In this document: positions 15,948 to 24,881 of the stretch, piece by piece
Layout: each line of letters begins with the position of its first letter
How positions within the stretch are numbered: position 1 is the first letter of the stretch
Assembly: GCA_021770095.1 (NCBI GenBank)
Contig: JAETRQ010000005.1
Coordinates: 124,001-188,000 of the forward strand
Direction of reading: 5' to 3'
DNA length: 64,000 nucleotides
Source of the DNA: Eubacteriaceae bacterium
GTDB taxonomy: Bacteria; Bacillota; Clostridia; Oscillospirales; Acutalibacteraceae
Position numbers and translations under genes: made by a program
Notes under the pieces: model-generated
Database searches by the model: none
What the model was told of the DNA's origin: nothing
Seen by the model: only the letters and a program-made list of their open reading frames with translations

Positions 15948-15982
15948 AAAAGTCATAAGGCTGCAAGCCTTATGACTTTTTT
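15946..15982. terminator. Bidirectional terminator between 15947 and typA
   Basis: Sixteen-bp stem AAAAAGTCATAAGGCT/AGCCTTATGACTTTTT with a 3-base loop serves both converging genes. Confidence 0.93.
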
Positions 15983-16002
15983 ATGTAAAAGCATTTTTTA
16001 TT

Positions 16003-17826
16003 CTATTTTTTTCTGCTTTCTGCCTTGAGTCTTAAACTCTTATCCAGAATGGTTTTGCGCAGTCTGATTGATTTTGGTGTAACTTCAAGCAGTTCATCAT
16101 CAGCAAGGAATTCCATGCTCTGCTCAAGCGATAATGTTGTTGGCGGCACGAGTTTGAGCGCCTCGTCAGAACCGCTGGCACGCGTGTTTGTAACGTGCTT
16201 CTTTTTGCAGACGTTGCAAACAATATCTTCATCCTTTGCACATTCGCCGACGATCATGCCCTCATACACTTCAACACCGGGACCGATAAAGAGTTTTCCT
16301 CTGTCCTGTGTATTCCAAAGTCCGTATCCTGATGTTGTACCTGTTTCGTGAACAACGATAGAGCCGCGGCTTCTTGTGGCAATATCGCCTTTATATTCTT
16401 CATATCCGACAAACAATTGGTTCATAATACCATTGCCGTTTGTGTCGGTAAGGAATTCACTCCTGTAACCGATAAGACCTCTTGAAGGGATCTTGATTTC
16501 AAGATGTGTCATACCTGTTGAGCGGGTGTCCATATTCTCAATCTCACCTTTGCGTGAGCAGAGTTTTTCCATAACAGCACCGACGTATTCTTCAGGTACT
16601 TCAATGATAGCGAGTTCAACGGGCTCAAGTGTTCTGCCGTTCTCATCCTTTTTCATAATAACCTGTGGGCGTGAAACTTGGAATTCATAATTTTCTCTTC
16701 TCATTGTTTCAATCAGGATGGAGAGGTGCAGTTCACCTCTGCCGGATACTTTGAAGGTGTCCATTGAATCCGTTTCTTCAACACGCATGGATACATTTGT
16801 TTCCACTTCTTTGAACAGTCTGTCACGGATATTTCGTGATGTGACATATTTGCCTTCACGTCCTGCAAACGGTGAATCATTAACGATGAAATTCATAGAA
16901 ATTGTAGGCTCATCAATCTTAATGAATGGTAATGCCTCAACACATTCAGGGTCGCACGCAGTTTCACCGATGTTGAGGTCGGAAATACCTGCAACACAAA
17001 CCAAATCACCGAAATTTGCCTGCTGGCAGTCTACTCGTTTCAGTCCTTCAAATTGGTAGATTTTTGAAAATCTTACATTTTCCTGTGTACCGTCCTGTTT
17101 GCAGAGTACATAAGGTGTGTTGACTTTGATTGTACCGCGTTCTACTCTGCCGACACCGATTCTGCCTACATAGTCATCATATTCAAGTGATGAGAACAGA
17201 ATCTGCGCAGGACCTTCCATATCACCTTCAGGTGACGGGATATGTTCAAGAATTGCATCAAGCAAGGGTCGCATATCTCCTTCACGGACATTGGGGTCAA
17301 GACTTGAATACCCCTCTCTTGCCGAAGCAAATACAACAGGGAATTCAATCTGATCATCATCTGCACCAAGTTCGATGAAAAGATCAAGCACTTCGTCGAT
17401 AACCTCTTCAGGTCTTGCACCTTCACGGTCCACTTTATTTACAACAACAAGAGGTTTCTTTTTAAGACCCAAAGCCTTTTTAAGAACAAATCTTGTCTGC
17501 GGCATACAACCCTCAAATGCATCTACCAAAAGCAATACACCGTCAACCATTGTCAGAATACGTTCAACCTCTCCGCCGAAGTCTGCGTGGCCGGGTGTAT
17601 CAACAATATTTATTTTTGTGTCTTTGTAATGGATAGAAGTGTTTTTTGAAAGAATTGTAATTCCGCGTTCTTTTTCCAAATCATTGGAGTCCATAATCCT
17701 TTCGGCAACTTCCTCATTTTCACGGAAGATACCGCTCTGGTGCAGCATTTCATCAACCAATGTGGTTTTGCCATGGTCAACGTGTGCGATTATTGCAATA
17801 TTCTTTATATCATTTCTCTTACTCAA
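16003..17826 (-). CDS. typA: Ribosome-associated GTPase TypA/BipA
   Basis: Translational GTPase involved in 50S assembly and stress adaptation. At 607 residues it is of usual size. It carries G1 AHVDHGKTT (residues about 14-22), the switch I RGIT, G3 DTPGHAD and G4 NKVDRE, then EF-G-like domains III and V and the BipA C-terminal domain (GLIGYRSEFLTDTNGNGIMN near residues 415-434). The divergence from EF-G and LepA in the last third identifies the family. It lies 19 bases after glnS on the same strand. Confidence 0.95.
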   Translation of the reverse strand: MSKRNDIKNIAIIAHVDHGKTTLVDEMLHQSGIFRENEEVAERIMDSNDLEKERGITILSKNTSIHYKDTKINIVDTPGHADFGGEVERILTMVDGVLLLVDAFEGCMPQTRFVLKKALGLKKKPLVVVNKVDREGARPEEVIDEVLDLFIELGADDDQIEFPVVFASAREGYSSLDPNVREGDMRPLLDAILEHIPSPEGDMEGPAQILFSSLEYDDYVGRIGVGRVERGTIKVNTPYVLCKQDGTQENVRFSKIYQFEGLKRVDCQQANFGDLVCVAGISDLNIGETACDPECVEALPFIKIDEPTISMNFIVNDSPFAGREGKYVTSRNIRDRLFKEVETNVSMRVEETDSMDTFKVSGRGELHLSILIETMRRENYEFQVSRPQVIMKKDENGRTLEPVELAIIEVPEEYVGAVMEKLCSRKGEIENMDTRSTGMTHLEIKIPSRGLIGYRSEFLTDTNGNGIMNQLFVGYEEYKGDIATRSRGSIVVHETGTTSGYGLWNTQDRGKLFIGPGVEVYEGMIVGECAKDEDIVCNVCKKKHVTNTRASGSDEALKLVPPTTLSLEQSMEFLADDELLEVTPKSIRLRKTILDKSLRLKAESRKK

Positions 17827-17845
17827 AATTCATCACCTGATTTAC

Positions 17846-19537
17846 TTAGTTTTGCTTTGCAATTTTGAACCCGTCACGCAGGGCAACTGTTCTGTTGAAC
17901 ACCGGTTTGTCCTGTGTTGATGTTTTGTCTTTGCAGAAATATCCGTTTCTCATAAACTGGAATTTTGCACCGACTTCACAGTCACCGAGTGCCTTTTCAA
18001 CATAACCTTTTGATATAACAAGTGAATTCGCATTGAGGTTGTCTTCAAATGAAGATACGCCTTCTTCATCACTTGGGTTTTCAACGTTGAACAGTCTTTC
18101 ATAAAGTCTGATTTCAGCCGGAACATTGTCCTTTGCAGATACCCAGTGGATTGTGCCTTTCACCTTTCTTCCGTCAGGGGCATCACCGCCGAGAGTTGCA
18201 GGGTCATATGTGCAGTGTACACAGCACACTTCTCCGTTTTCATCAAGATCATAGCCTGTGCAGGTTACAAAATATGCTTTGTATAATCTTACTTCATTGC
18301 CGACAAAAAGTCTTCTGTACTTTTTGATAGGCTCAATCATAAAGTCATTTTTTTCAATCCAGAGTTCTTTTGAAAACGGCATAGTCCTTGAACCGTATTC
18401 CGGATGGTCAGGATGATATTCACATTCAATATCCTCCATCTTATCTTCAGGATAATTGTCAATAACCAGTTTGAGCGGGTCGATAACAGCCATTGCTCTT
18501 GGAGAGTTGGCACCAAGGTTATCTCTTACACATGCTTCAAGAAGCGCAAAGTCAATAACGCTGTATGCTTTTGATACACCGATTCTTTCACAAAAATCGC
18601 GTATAGCCTCAGCAGGGTAACCTCTTCTTCTCATACCGCTGATTGTTGCCATTCTCGGGTCATCCCATCCGTCAACAATATTATCCTGCACAAGTTTGAG
18701 GCACTTTCTCTTTGATGTGAGTGTATAATTCAGATTCATTCTTGCGAATTCAATCTGACGCGGTTTTTCCCATTCAATCAGTTCATTGACGAACCAGTCA
18801 TAAAGCGGTCTGTGGTTTTCAAATTCAAGTGAGCAAAGTGAATGTGTAACTCTTTCATACGCATCACTGAGCGGATGTGCAAAGTCATACATAGGGTATA
18901 CGCACCACTTGTCACCTGTTCTGTGGTGATGGGCATACATAATACGATAAATGATAGGGTCACGCATATTAAGGTTCGGTGATGCCATATCAATTTTTGC
19001 TCTGAGAACCATTTTACCTTCAGGGAATTCACCATTTGTCATTCTTGCAAACAAATCAAGATTTTCTTCAATACTTCTGTCTCTGTATGGTGAATTCTTA
19101 CCGGGCTGGGTGAGCGTTCCTCTGTATTCTCTCATTTGTTCAGGTGTGAGTTCACAGACAAACGCTTTTCCTTTTTTTATAAGTTTAATTGCACATTCAT
19201 AGAGAAAGTCAAAATAATCACTTGCGTAATATACATTGTCCCATTCAAATCCAAGCCATTTGATGTCTTCCATTATGGCATCAACATATTCGGTATCTTC
19301 CTTAATCGGGTTTGTATCATCCAGTCTGAGGTTGCATATGCCTTTATATTTGTCTTTTACACCAAAATTAATGCATATGGCTTTTGCGTGGCCAATGTGA
19401 AGATACCCGTTAGGCTCAGGAGGGAAACGTGTCTGAATTTTGCTGTATTTTCCTTCCTCCAAATCTTCGTCAATAAAATCATGGATAAAGTTGGACAGTA
19501 CTTCACTTTCTTCTTTATTCTTAATTTCTTCAGCCAT
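17846..19537 (-). CDS. glnS: Glutaminyl-tRNA synthetase
   Basis: Class I synthetase that directly charges tRNA-Gln. The 563 residues contain [17 protein letters not shown] (HIGH motif at about 45-48), RLDDTNP, and LTSKRK as the KMSKS-like loop near residue 263, followed by the two beta-barrel anticodon domains. Many Firmicutes lack GlnRS and use GatCAB transamidation; its presence suggests an acquired or retained direct route. It overlaps the upstream gltX by 8 bases, so the two paralogous enzymes are made together. Confidence 0.95.
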   Translation of the reverse strand: MAEEIKNKEESEVLSNFIHDFIDEDLEEGKYSKIQTRFPPEPNGYLHIGHAKAICINFGVKDKYKGICNLRLDDTNPIKEDTEYVDAIMEDIKWLGFEWDNVYYASDYFDFLYECAIKLIKKGKAFVCELTPEQMREYRGTLTQPGKNSPYRDRSIEENLDLFARMTNGEFPEGKMVLRAKIDMASPNLNMRDPIIYRIMYAHHHRTGDKWCVYPMYDFAHPLSDAYERVTHSLCSLEFENHRPLYDWFVNELIEWEKPRQIEFARMNLNYTLTSKRKCLKLVQDNIVDGWDDPRMATISGMRRRGYPAEAIRDFCERIGVSKAYSVIDFALLEACVRDNLGANSPRAMAVIDPLKLVIDNYPEDKMEDIECEYHPDHPEYGSRTMPFSKELWIEKNDFMIEPIKKYRRLFVGNEVRLYKAYFVTCTGYDLDENGEVCCVHCTYDPATLGGDAPDGRKVKGTIHWVSAKDNVPAEIRLYERLFNVENPSDEEGVSSFEDNLNANSLVISKGYVEKALGDCEVGAKFQFMRNGYFCKDKTSTQDKPVFNRTVALRDGFKIAKQN

Positions 19538-21191
19538 TTATTTTCTCCTTATAGTATTTAATTGCACATTCAATTCTTTCGTTTACTCTTTCTTTACCGA
19601 GCAGAGCGGTAATGACAAACAGGTCAGGGGTGTTTGTCCGTCCTGTGAGCGCTACACGTATAATCGTTGAAACATCACCGACATGACCTTTGAATTTTTC
19701 AGGGTCAGCCTTGAATTCTTTTACATTCGGTGTACAGCCAACAGGTTCGCAAATATCTTTTATTTTGCCAAACCAATTGTCTTTATCGTCATTTGTATCA
19801 AATCTGTCTTTATAAAGTTCAAGTACTTCTACTGCAAGCTGCGGAGTTGCATTGCCGCAGAGTTCATAATTTTTTTCAAATGTTTCATCATACATATAAC
19901 TGATATAATCCTGAATATCAGACCATTTTGCAATGTCTTTTCTCGGCTTTTTATTGCCGCGGTCAATGTTCAGTATTGCAGTGGCATAGGATTCATCTTT
20001 TGCATAAAGGGCTGCAAGTGTTTCATTAAACTCTTTTGCCCATTCATATGACAGTGCAAAAACTTCTTCGGCACGCATCATACTGATAACATTCTTGGAG
20101 ACATCAGTCAGTTTTGCTATATCAAATAATGCACCTGATACAGACATTTTTTTGAGATTAAAAGGGAACGAATCAATGTCTGCATCTTTATTCATCTTTC
20201 TCCAGTCTTCAAAATTGGAATTCATGATTGTCATCATATATTCATTGACGGATGCAGCAGGGAATCCTTCTTTTTTGTAATATGTAACAGCGGCCTCAGG
20301 GTCTTTTCTTTTTGACAGTTTGCGTTTGTTGCCGTTTTCTTCTTTCATAATCGGGGCTACATGTGCATATTTAACAGGCTTAAATCCAAGACATCTGAAC
20401 AGTTGTAAATGCAATGGAACAGAAGCAATCCATTCATCACCTCTGGTTACATGGGTCGTTCTCATCAGGTGATCATCAATCACGTGGGCAAAATGGTATG
20501 TCGGAATTCCGTCTGTTTTAAGTAAAACAATATCAATGACATTTTCAGGCATTTCAATCTTGCCTTTAATCATATCGTCAAAATAGCATTTTTTGTTTAT
20601 ATCACCGGGAGATTTGAGGCGGAGTGTCCATGTCATACCGGCATCAATCTTTTCTTTGATTTGTTCATATGACAGGTCACGGCATTTTGCGTATTTACCG
20701 TAATAACCCTTTATATCTTCACCTTCCTGTGAATTTCTTATTTCTTCCAATTCCTCGGCAGAACAGAAACAAGGGTAGGCAAGACCCTCTTCAACAAGGT
20801 ACTTGGCATATGTCTGATATATTTCTTTTCTTTTGCTTTGCGTATAGGGTCCGTATTCGCCTTTTTCGCTGCCGTCAATCATAACACCTTCATCGGCGTT
20901 AACTCCGTATGCAGACAGACCTTCAAGCATAACTTCAACAGCACCGTCTATTTTTCGTTTCTGGTCGGTATCTTCAACACGGACATAAAATATTCCGTCA
21001 GTTGCTTTTGCGGTTTTGTATGCAACCATTCCTGTGAACAGGTTGCCGAAGTGGAGAAATCCTGTCGGGCTTGGTGCAAGTCTTGTTACTCTTGCGCCTT
21101 CCTTCAAATTTCTCGGCGGATATAATTCCTCATAATATTGAGGTGTTTTATCAATGTTAGGGAAGAGCAAATCAGCTAGTTTTTTGTTCAT
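19530..21191 (-). CDS. gltX: Glutamyl-tRNA synthetase, long form
   Basis: Class I synthetase for tRNA-Glu, 553-residue product. The signature region reads [15 protein letters not shown], with HFGN in place of the usual H-x-GG, and the second catalytic loop is KLSKRKD. The length exceeds the usual 480-500 residues, with extra helical material in the C-terminal half (about 380-470), so it belongs to a divergent clostridial branch. The ATG at 21189-21191 has AGGTG 6 bases upstream; a GTG nine bases earlier overlaps that site. Because glnS follows directly, this enzyme is probably discriminating (Glu only), although that is inference. Confidence 0.92.
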   Translation of the reverse strand: MNKKLADLLFPNIDKTPQYYEELYPPRNLKEGARVTRLAPSPTGFLHFGNLFTGMVAYKTAKATDGIFYVRVEDTDQKRKIDGAVEVMLEGLSAYGVNADEGVMIDGSEKGEYGPYTQSKRKEIYQTYAKYLVEEGLAYPCFCSAEELEEIRNSQEGEDIKGYYGKYAKCRDLSYEQIKEKIDAGMTWTLRLKSPGDINKKCYFDDMIKGKIEMPENVIDIVLLKTDGIPTYHFAHVIDDHLMRTTHVTRGDEWIASVPLHLQLFRCLGFKPVKYAHVAPIMKEENGNKRKLSKRKDPEAAVTYYKKEGFPAASVNEYMMTIMNSNFEDWRKMNKDADIDSFPFNLKKMSVSGALFDIAKLTDVSKNVISMMRAEEVFALSYEWAKEFNETLAALYAKDESYATAILNIDRGNKKPRKDIAKWSDIQDYISYMYDETFEKNYELCGNATPQLAVEVLELYKDRFDTNDDKDNWFGKIKDICEPVGCTPNVKEFKADPEKFKGHVGDVSTIIRVALTGRTNTPDLFVITALLGKERVNERIECAIKYYKEKING

Positions 21192-21259
21192 CTTTTTCAC
21201 CTGTGCTTAAAAATTATAGTCTATTATTGCACATATTATGTAATTAATCAATAATAATA

Positions 21260-21288
21260 TTGAATTTATTTTTTTATTATGTTAAATT
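21260..21288 (+). promoter_or_regulatory. Possible promoter of the DUF4250 gene
   Basis: TTGAAT (21260-21265), 17 bases, TAAATT (21283-21288), 34 bases before the ATG. A moderate match in AT-rich DNA. Confidence 0.4.
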
Positions 21289-21322
21289 ATTTTATAAATA
21301 AATAAGATTTTGGAGTGATTTT

Positions 21323-21499
21323 ATGAATTTGCCTGATGATCCGTTTATGCTTATGAGTGTTATTAATCTTAAATTAAGGGATTTTTATGATAATCTTGAT
21401 GACTTGTGTTCCGATATGAATCTTGACAAAGCGGATTTGTGCGATAAGTTAAAAGCAGCAGGATTTGATTATGATGAAAAAAATAAAAAATTCTGGTAA
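21323..21499 (+). CDS. DUF4250 small protein
   Basis: A 58-residue protein starting MNLPDDPFMLMSVIN with a GGAG site 9 bases upstream. The pattern N-L-P-x-D-P-x-x-L-x-S-x-x-N-x-K-L-R-D-x-Y followed by a short acidic helix and a K-L-x-x-x-G-F-x-Y-D end is the DUF4250 family, common in Clostridia and Bacteroidetes. It is compact, acidic and cytoplasmic, of unknown function. It lies immediately upstream of the perR promoter and is divergent from gltX. Confidence 0.8.
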   Translation: MNLPDDPFMLMSVINLKLRDFYDNLDDLCSDMNLDKADLCDKLKAAGFDYDEKNKKFW

Positions 21500-21505
21500 A
21501 AAGTC

Positions 21506-21533
21506 TTGACAAAGTTTAAAAATTCGATATAAT
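21506..21533 (+). promoter_or_regulatory. perR promoter
   Basis: TTGACA (21506-21511), 16 bases, TATAAT (21528-21533). Both boxes match consensus, and the site is followed at once by Per-box-like repeats. Confidence 0.75.
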
Positions 21534-21537
21534 TAAA

Positions 21538-21569
21538 TTGTAATCAATACAAATTAGAAATGATTACAA
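21538..21569 (+). promoter_or_regulatory. Tandem Per-box-like operator
   Basis: A perfect 9-bp inverted repeat TTGTAATCA (21538-21546) / TGATTACAA (21561-21569) spans the predicted start site. Each half also forms part of a 15-bp 7-1-7 site resembling the Per box TTATAATnATTATAA: TTGTAATCAATACAA (21538-21552) and TAGAAATGATTACAA (21555-21569), each with 11 of 14 defined positions (my count by eye). This fits autoregulation by the downstream PerR. Confidence 0.6.
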
Positions 21570-21582
21570 GGTGGTGGTGAAT

Positions 21583-21993
21583 TTGAATACAAGAGAAATT
21601 GTAATGCTTTTCAGGCAAAAAGGTCTTAAGGCCACACCGCAGCGAATTGCCGTATACAAATTTCTGAATGAAAATCGAATTCATCCTGATGTAGAAACGG
21701 TTTATAATCAAGTAGTTAAAGACAATCCTTCTTTTTCAAAAACAACGGTTTATAATTGTTTAAAGGATTTATCGGCAAGCGGTTTATTAATCCCTGTGAT
21801 GATTGATAACGATAAAATCAGATATGATGCCGATACTTCGTTTCACGGTCACTTTATTTGTGAGAAATGCAAAAAAATATTTGATTTTTATTGTGCTGAT
21901 TATGAAGCGAAGGGTATGGACGGCTTTGTTATAAATCAAAAAGATGTTTATTACAGTGGATTATGCGACTGTTGTAATACAAAAAATAATTAA
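21583..21993 (+). CDS. perR: Fur family peroxide regulator, PerR-like
   Basis: Metal-dependent repressor of 136 residues. The winged helix (LKATPQRIAVYKFLNE...FSKTTVYNCLKDLSASGL) is followed by a dimerisation domain with the regulatory-metal set (an N-terminal His near NRIHPD, then D in RYDAD and H-x-H in SFHGHF) and a structural zinc site made of CEKC and CDCC. The TTG at 21583 is preferred because AAGGTGG lies 8 bases upstream; GTG codons at 21571-21577 lie within that site. Adjacent reverse rubrerythrin and fprA indicate a peroxide/oxygen regulon rather than iron uptake. Confidence 0.88.
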   Translation: MNTREIVMLFRQKGLKATPQRIAVYKFLNENRIHPDVETVYNQVVKDNPSFSKTTVYNCLKDLSASGLLIPVMIDNDKIRYDADTSFHGHFICEKCKKIFDFYCADYEAKGMDGFVINQKDVYYSGLCDCCNTKNN

Positions 21994-22015
21994 TTTTTTA
22001 AAGGAGTAATTAAAA

Positions 22016-22552
22016 ATGGCTAAAAAGTATTTTTGTCCGGTATGCGGATATGAAAGTGATGAACCAATTGATGTTTGCCCAATCTGTAAGGCAAAGATGC
22101 AGGTAAGAGAAGATGATAAAATGTCTTGGGCTGCTGAACATCAGGTAGGTATTATTGACGGTGTAAGTGAAGAAATCGTTCAGGGTCTTCGTGACAATTT
22201 CAACGGTGAATGCAGTGAAGTCGGTATGTACCTTGCAATGGCAAGAGTTGCCCACAGAGAAGGCTATCCTGAAATCGGTCTTTATTGGGAAAAAGCTGCT
22301 TATGAAGAAGCAGAGCATGCTGCTAAGTTTGCTGAAATGCTCGGCGAAGTTGTTACAGACTCAACAAAGAAAAACCTTGAAATGAGAGTAGCTGCTGAAA
22401 ACGGTGCAACTCTCGGTAAAACTCAGCTTGCTAAATTGGCTAAAGAGGCAGGTCTTGATGCTATCCATGACACAGTACATGAAATGGCTCGTGACGAAGC
22501 AAGACACGGCAAAGCATTTGAAGGTCTCCTCAAGAGATATTTTGCTGACTGA
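22016..22552 (+). CDS. Reverse rubrerythrin (NADH peroxidase component)
   Basis: Non-heme iron peroxidase of 178 residues protecting anaerobes from H2O2 and O2. Unlike ordinary rubrerythrin, the rubredoxin-like domain is at the N-terminus (CPVCGY...CPIC within residues 7-26), followed by the four-helix diiron domain with its E-x-x-H ligand pairs ([32 protein letters not shown]). This order is the reverse rubrerythrin known from Clostridium acetobutylicum, where it is PerR-controlled. AAGGAG lies 7 bases upstream; perR is 22 bases before it. Confidence 0.92.
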   Translation: MAKKYFCPVCGYESDEPIDVCPICKAKMQVREDDKMSWAAEHQVGIIDGVSEEIVQGLRDNFNGECSEVGMYLAMARVAHREGYPEIGLYWEKAAYEEAEHAAKFAEMLGEVVTDSTKKNLEMRVAAENGATLGKTQLAKLAKEAGLDAIHDTVHEMARDEARHGKAFEGLLKRYFAD

Positions 22553-22565
22553 TTTTAATAAGTCT

Positions 22566-22602
22566 AAAGGTGCGGTTCAGATGAACTGCACCTTTATTTT
22601 TT
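22566..22602 (+). terminator. Terminator after reverse rubrerythrin
   Basis: Thirteen-bp stem (AAAGGTGCGGTTC/GAACTGCACCTTT, one G-T pair) with a 4-base loop and a T-rich tail. Confidence 0.92.
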
Positions 22603-22688
22603 TATAAAAATAAACGATGTTTTATTCTTTCTGATTGTCAAAGAATATGAACGAAATACGAATAGGTTGTAAAGGTTAATATAATTTG

Positions 22689-22717
22689 TTGCATAATTTG
22701 ATAATTTATGATAATAT
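22689..22717 (+). promoter_or_regulatory. fprA promoter
   Basis: TTGCAT (22689-22694), 17 bases, TAATAT (22712-22717). The spacer is AT-rich and contains a degenerate Per-box-like string (TGATAATTTATGATAA), so PerR control is possible but weakly supported. Confidence 0.5.
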
Positions 22718-22759
22718 GTTTTCTGGTAATTATGGAAAAACAGGAAAGGACTTGTAAAA

Positions 22760-23914
22760 ATGAAGGTAGAAATTTCAGAAAACATCAAATATATCGGTGC
22801 AAGTGTTTATGACCTTGACCTTTTTGAAAGTCAGTATATTATTCCGAACGGAATGGCTTATAATTCATATGTAATTCTTGATGAAAAAATTGCTGTTATG
22901 GATACAGTGGATGCAATTGTCAGTGAACAGTGGCTTGCTAATCTTAAAGAAGAACTCGGCAGCAGGGAACCTGATTATCTTGTTGTTCAGCATCTTGAAC
23001 CTGACCATTCAGCAAATATTCAGACTTTGTGTGAACTTTATCCTGATATTCAGATTGTTTGCTCTGCAAAGGCAAAGGCAATGATGCCGCAGTTTGCAGA
23101 TATTAATATGGATAATGTTATGACTGTGGCTGAGGGCGACACGCTTGAATTAGGCACACATACTTTGTCATTTATTATGGCACCGATGATTCACTGGCCT
23201 GAAGTTATGGTTTCATATGAAAGCAGTGAAAAAGTTCTTTTTTCAGCAGATGCCTTCGGCAAGTTCGGTGCGATTGATGCTGATGAAGGATGGTCTTGTG
23301 AGGCAAGAAGATATTATTTCAATATTGTAGGTAAATACGGTGCTCCGGTCCAGACTTTACTCAAAAAAGCATCAGGACTTGAGATTGATACCATCTGTCC
23401 TCTTCACGGACCGGTTCTTACTGATACAATCCCGCAAGTACTTGATTTATATAACACATGGTCATCCTATGAGCCTGAGGACGAAGGTGTATTTATTGCA
23501 TATGCATCCATACACGGCAACACAGCAAAGGCTGCTGAAAAAATGAAAGAAATTCTTGAATCAAAAGGCTGCCCGAGAGTTGCAATCGCAGATCTTTCAA
23601 GGGATGATATTGCTGAATGTGTTGAAGATTCTTTCAGACACAGCACACTCCTTTGTATGGCGTCAAGTTATGACGGCGGAGTATTTGCCCCTATGGCTGA
23701 TTTCATTCACCATCTGAAGAGCAAGGCTTTCCAGAACAGAAAAGTTGCCTTTGTTGAAAATGCATCATGGGCTCCAAGTGCTGCAAGAACGATGAAAGCC
23801 GAATTTGAACAGATGAAGAACATCACATTTGTCGGTGATACGGTTACTATCAAAACTACTGTCAAAGATTCTGATATTGCTGCATTGGAAAATCTTGCAG
23901 AGCAGATAAAATAA
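22760..23914 (+). CDS. fprA: Flavodiiron protein (FprA family O2/NO reductase)
   Basis: Cytoplasmic oxygen or nitric oxide reductase of anaerobes, 384 residues. The N-terminal metallo-beta-lactamase-like domain holds the diiron ligands H-x-E-x-D-H (HLEPDH near 82-87), a His in MIHWPE, Asp in SADAFG and His in CPLHGP; the C-terminal flavodoxin domain begins at about residue 250 with the FMN loop ASIHGNT. AGGAAAGG lies upstream. It has its own promoter after a strong terminator but sits in the same defence block as perR and reverse rubrerythrin, which can share electron donors. Confidence 0.93.
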   Translation: MKVEISENIKYIGASVYDLDLFESQYIIPNGMAYNSYVILDEKIAVMDTVDAIVSEQWLANLKEELGSREPDYLVVQHLEPDHSANIQTLCELYPDIQIVCSAKAKAMMPQFADINMDNVMTVAEGDTLELGTHTLSFIMAPMIHWPEVMVSYESSEKVLFSADAFGKFGAIDADEGWSCEARRYYFNIVGKYGAPVQTLLKKASGLEIDTICPLHGPVLTDTIPQVLDLYNTWSSYEPEDEGVFIAYASIHGNTAKAAEKMKEILESKGCPRVAIADLSRDDIAECVEDSFRHSTLLCMASSYDGGVFAPMADFIHHLKSKAFQNRKVAFVENASWAPSAARTMKAEFEQMKNITFVGDTVTIKTTVKDSDIAALENLAEQIK

Positions 23915-23916
23915 TT

Positions 23917-24252
23917 ATGAATTTTATGACTACTGTTTTTACAAATGCTCATTTTATTTCGCTGAATGCAGACGAGGATATTTATTCCGTTATGGTTGTT
24001 AACGGTAAAGAGATTGTATATGTCGGTTACAATACACCAATTTGCTATGATGATGCCAAAGTGGTTGATTTGAAAGACGGATATGTTCTTCCCATGCGCA
24101 ATGATATGGTTTATTATGATATAAATCAATCTATGTGCAGTGTGCTTGAAGCAGGTCAGCGTGCAGATTTTATTGTGGTTGACAGAAATGTTCTGAAAGA
24201 AAAGAATCCCCATATCCTTGAAGTATATATTAAGGGCAAAAAGAAAGTATAA
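23917..24252 (+). pseudogene. Amidohydrolase (YtcJ/AepA-type) with the catalytic barrel deleted in frame
   Basis: A 111-residue frame made of the two ends of an amidohydrolase_3 protein. Residues about 1-57 match the N-terminal beta-sandwich half (TVFTNAHFISL, IVYVGYNTP, VVDLKDGYVLP). Where the family continues into the H-x-H metal site of a roughly 400-residue barrel, this frame goes straight to the C-terminal sandwich half (SVLEAGQRADFIVVDRN, then an IKGKKKV end). All metal ligands are gone, so it cannot be a hydrolase. It begins 2 bases after fprA and the frame is intact, so a small stable protein may still be made. Whether it has any function is unknown. Confidence 0.7.
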
Positions 24253-24259
24253 ATGAATG

Positions 24260-24292
24260 AATGGATTAGGTGTTGCCTAATCCATTTTTATT
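24260..24292 (+). terminator. Terminator after fprA and the amidohydrolase remnant
   Basis: Eleven-bp stem AATGGATTAGG/CCTAATCCATT with a 5-base loop and a T-rich tail. Confidence 0.9.
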
Positions 24293-24383
24293 TATACGAA
24301 TTTAATGGAAGATGTTTGGCAATATCCTTTTGTTTTAAATCCCTGTCCTCTCTGATATTTCTCAGTGCATTTTCATATTTCAT
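24288..24383 (-). pseudogene. Truncated XRE regulator N-terminus (31 codons)
   Basis: From ATG 24381-24383, with AGGAGTG upstream, the frame reads MKYENALRNIREDRDLKQKDIAKHL and then ends after six unrelated residues. The first 25 residues are the start of an XRE helix-turn-helix domain; the recognition helix and everything after it are missing and the reading frame runs into the neighbouring terminator. This looks like a 3'-deleted regulator that kept its translation start. A 9-7-9 inverted repeat remains upstream (24426-24450). Confidence 0.55.
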
Positions 24384-24425
24384 ATTATCACTCCTGTTTC
24401 AATGTGTTCATTTATCTGCATAATC

Positions 24426-24450
24426 CATAATAATCACCAACATTATTATG
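24426..24450. promoter_or_regulatory. Inverted repeat upstream of the XRE remnant
   Basis: CATAATAAT (24426-24434), a 7-base spacer, ATTATTATG (24442-24450): perfect arms. It may be the orphaned operator of the truncated regulator. Confidence 0.4.
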
Positions 24451-24593
24451 CCATATTTCAATTACGGATATTGAAAAATATTCCAAATCCGACTATATTA
24501 TTTGTGGATTGATTTAAAAAATTAAAAGGACGGTTTGTTTGAGGCACAAAATAAAATAAGGATTTGCCCTGACAAACTCCATTTATTAAATAA

Positions 24594-24618
24594 TGACCAC
24601 CCCAAGGAGGGGTGGTCA
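24594..24618 (-). terminator. Terminator after the coat-protein pair
   Basis: Ten-bp GC-rich stem TGACCACCCC/GGGGTGGTCA with a 5-base loop. On the minus strand it is followed by an AT-rich but not purely T tail, so efficiency may be moderate. Confidence 0.75.
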
Positions 24619-24622
24619 GGGT

Positions 24623-24868
24623 TTATTGCATATTGAATTTCTGTTTTACATTATCAATCTTTGTTTGTTCAACCTGCTGTGTAGTATACCAGCCTTTTGC
24701 TGACATTTGGTCATAAAGTGCATCCTGCATACAGAGTGAATTGTTGAGTGCAGTTTTGAATGCCTGGTGAACATTGCCTGTTGATGATTCGATTGAACCA
24801 TGCATATACAGGTCACAAACACCTTTTTCAAGCAGGAGGATGTCCTGCATTAAATTTTTGTCGTCCAT
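24623..24868 (-). CDS. CotF-type spore coat protein
   Basis: An 81-residue protein with the coat F pattern: an N-terminal acidic helix (DDKNLMQDILLLEKGVCDLYMHG), a second long helix (HQAFKTALNNSLCMQDALYDQMSAKGWY) and a Q-rich end. GWY-x-x-x-x-V/A after a D-x-M-x-x-K-G turn is characteristic of this family, which forms part of the spore coat in Bacillus and Clostridia. AGGAG lies upstream. It follows a second small coat-like gene after 13 bases. The expected time of expression is in the mother cell under a late sporulation sigma factor. Confidence 0.8.
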   Translation of the reverse strand: MDDKNLMQDILLLEKGVCDLYMHGSIESSTGNVHQAFKTALNNSLCMQDALYDQMSAKGWYTTQQVEQTKIDNVKQKFNMQ

Positions 24869-24881
24869 ATTTTTCTCCTTA

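Noticed and set aside
24481-24622. Mobile-element ends around the two remnants
   Set aside because: No terminal inverted repeats, target duplications or transposase fragments were found; the damage looks like simple deletion.
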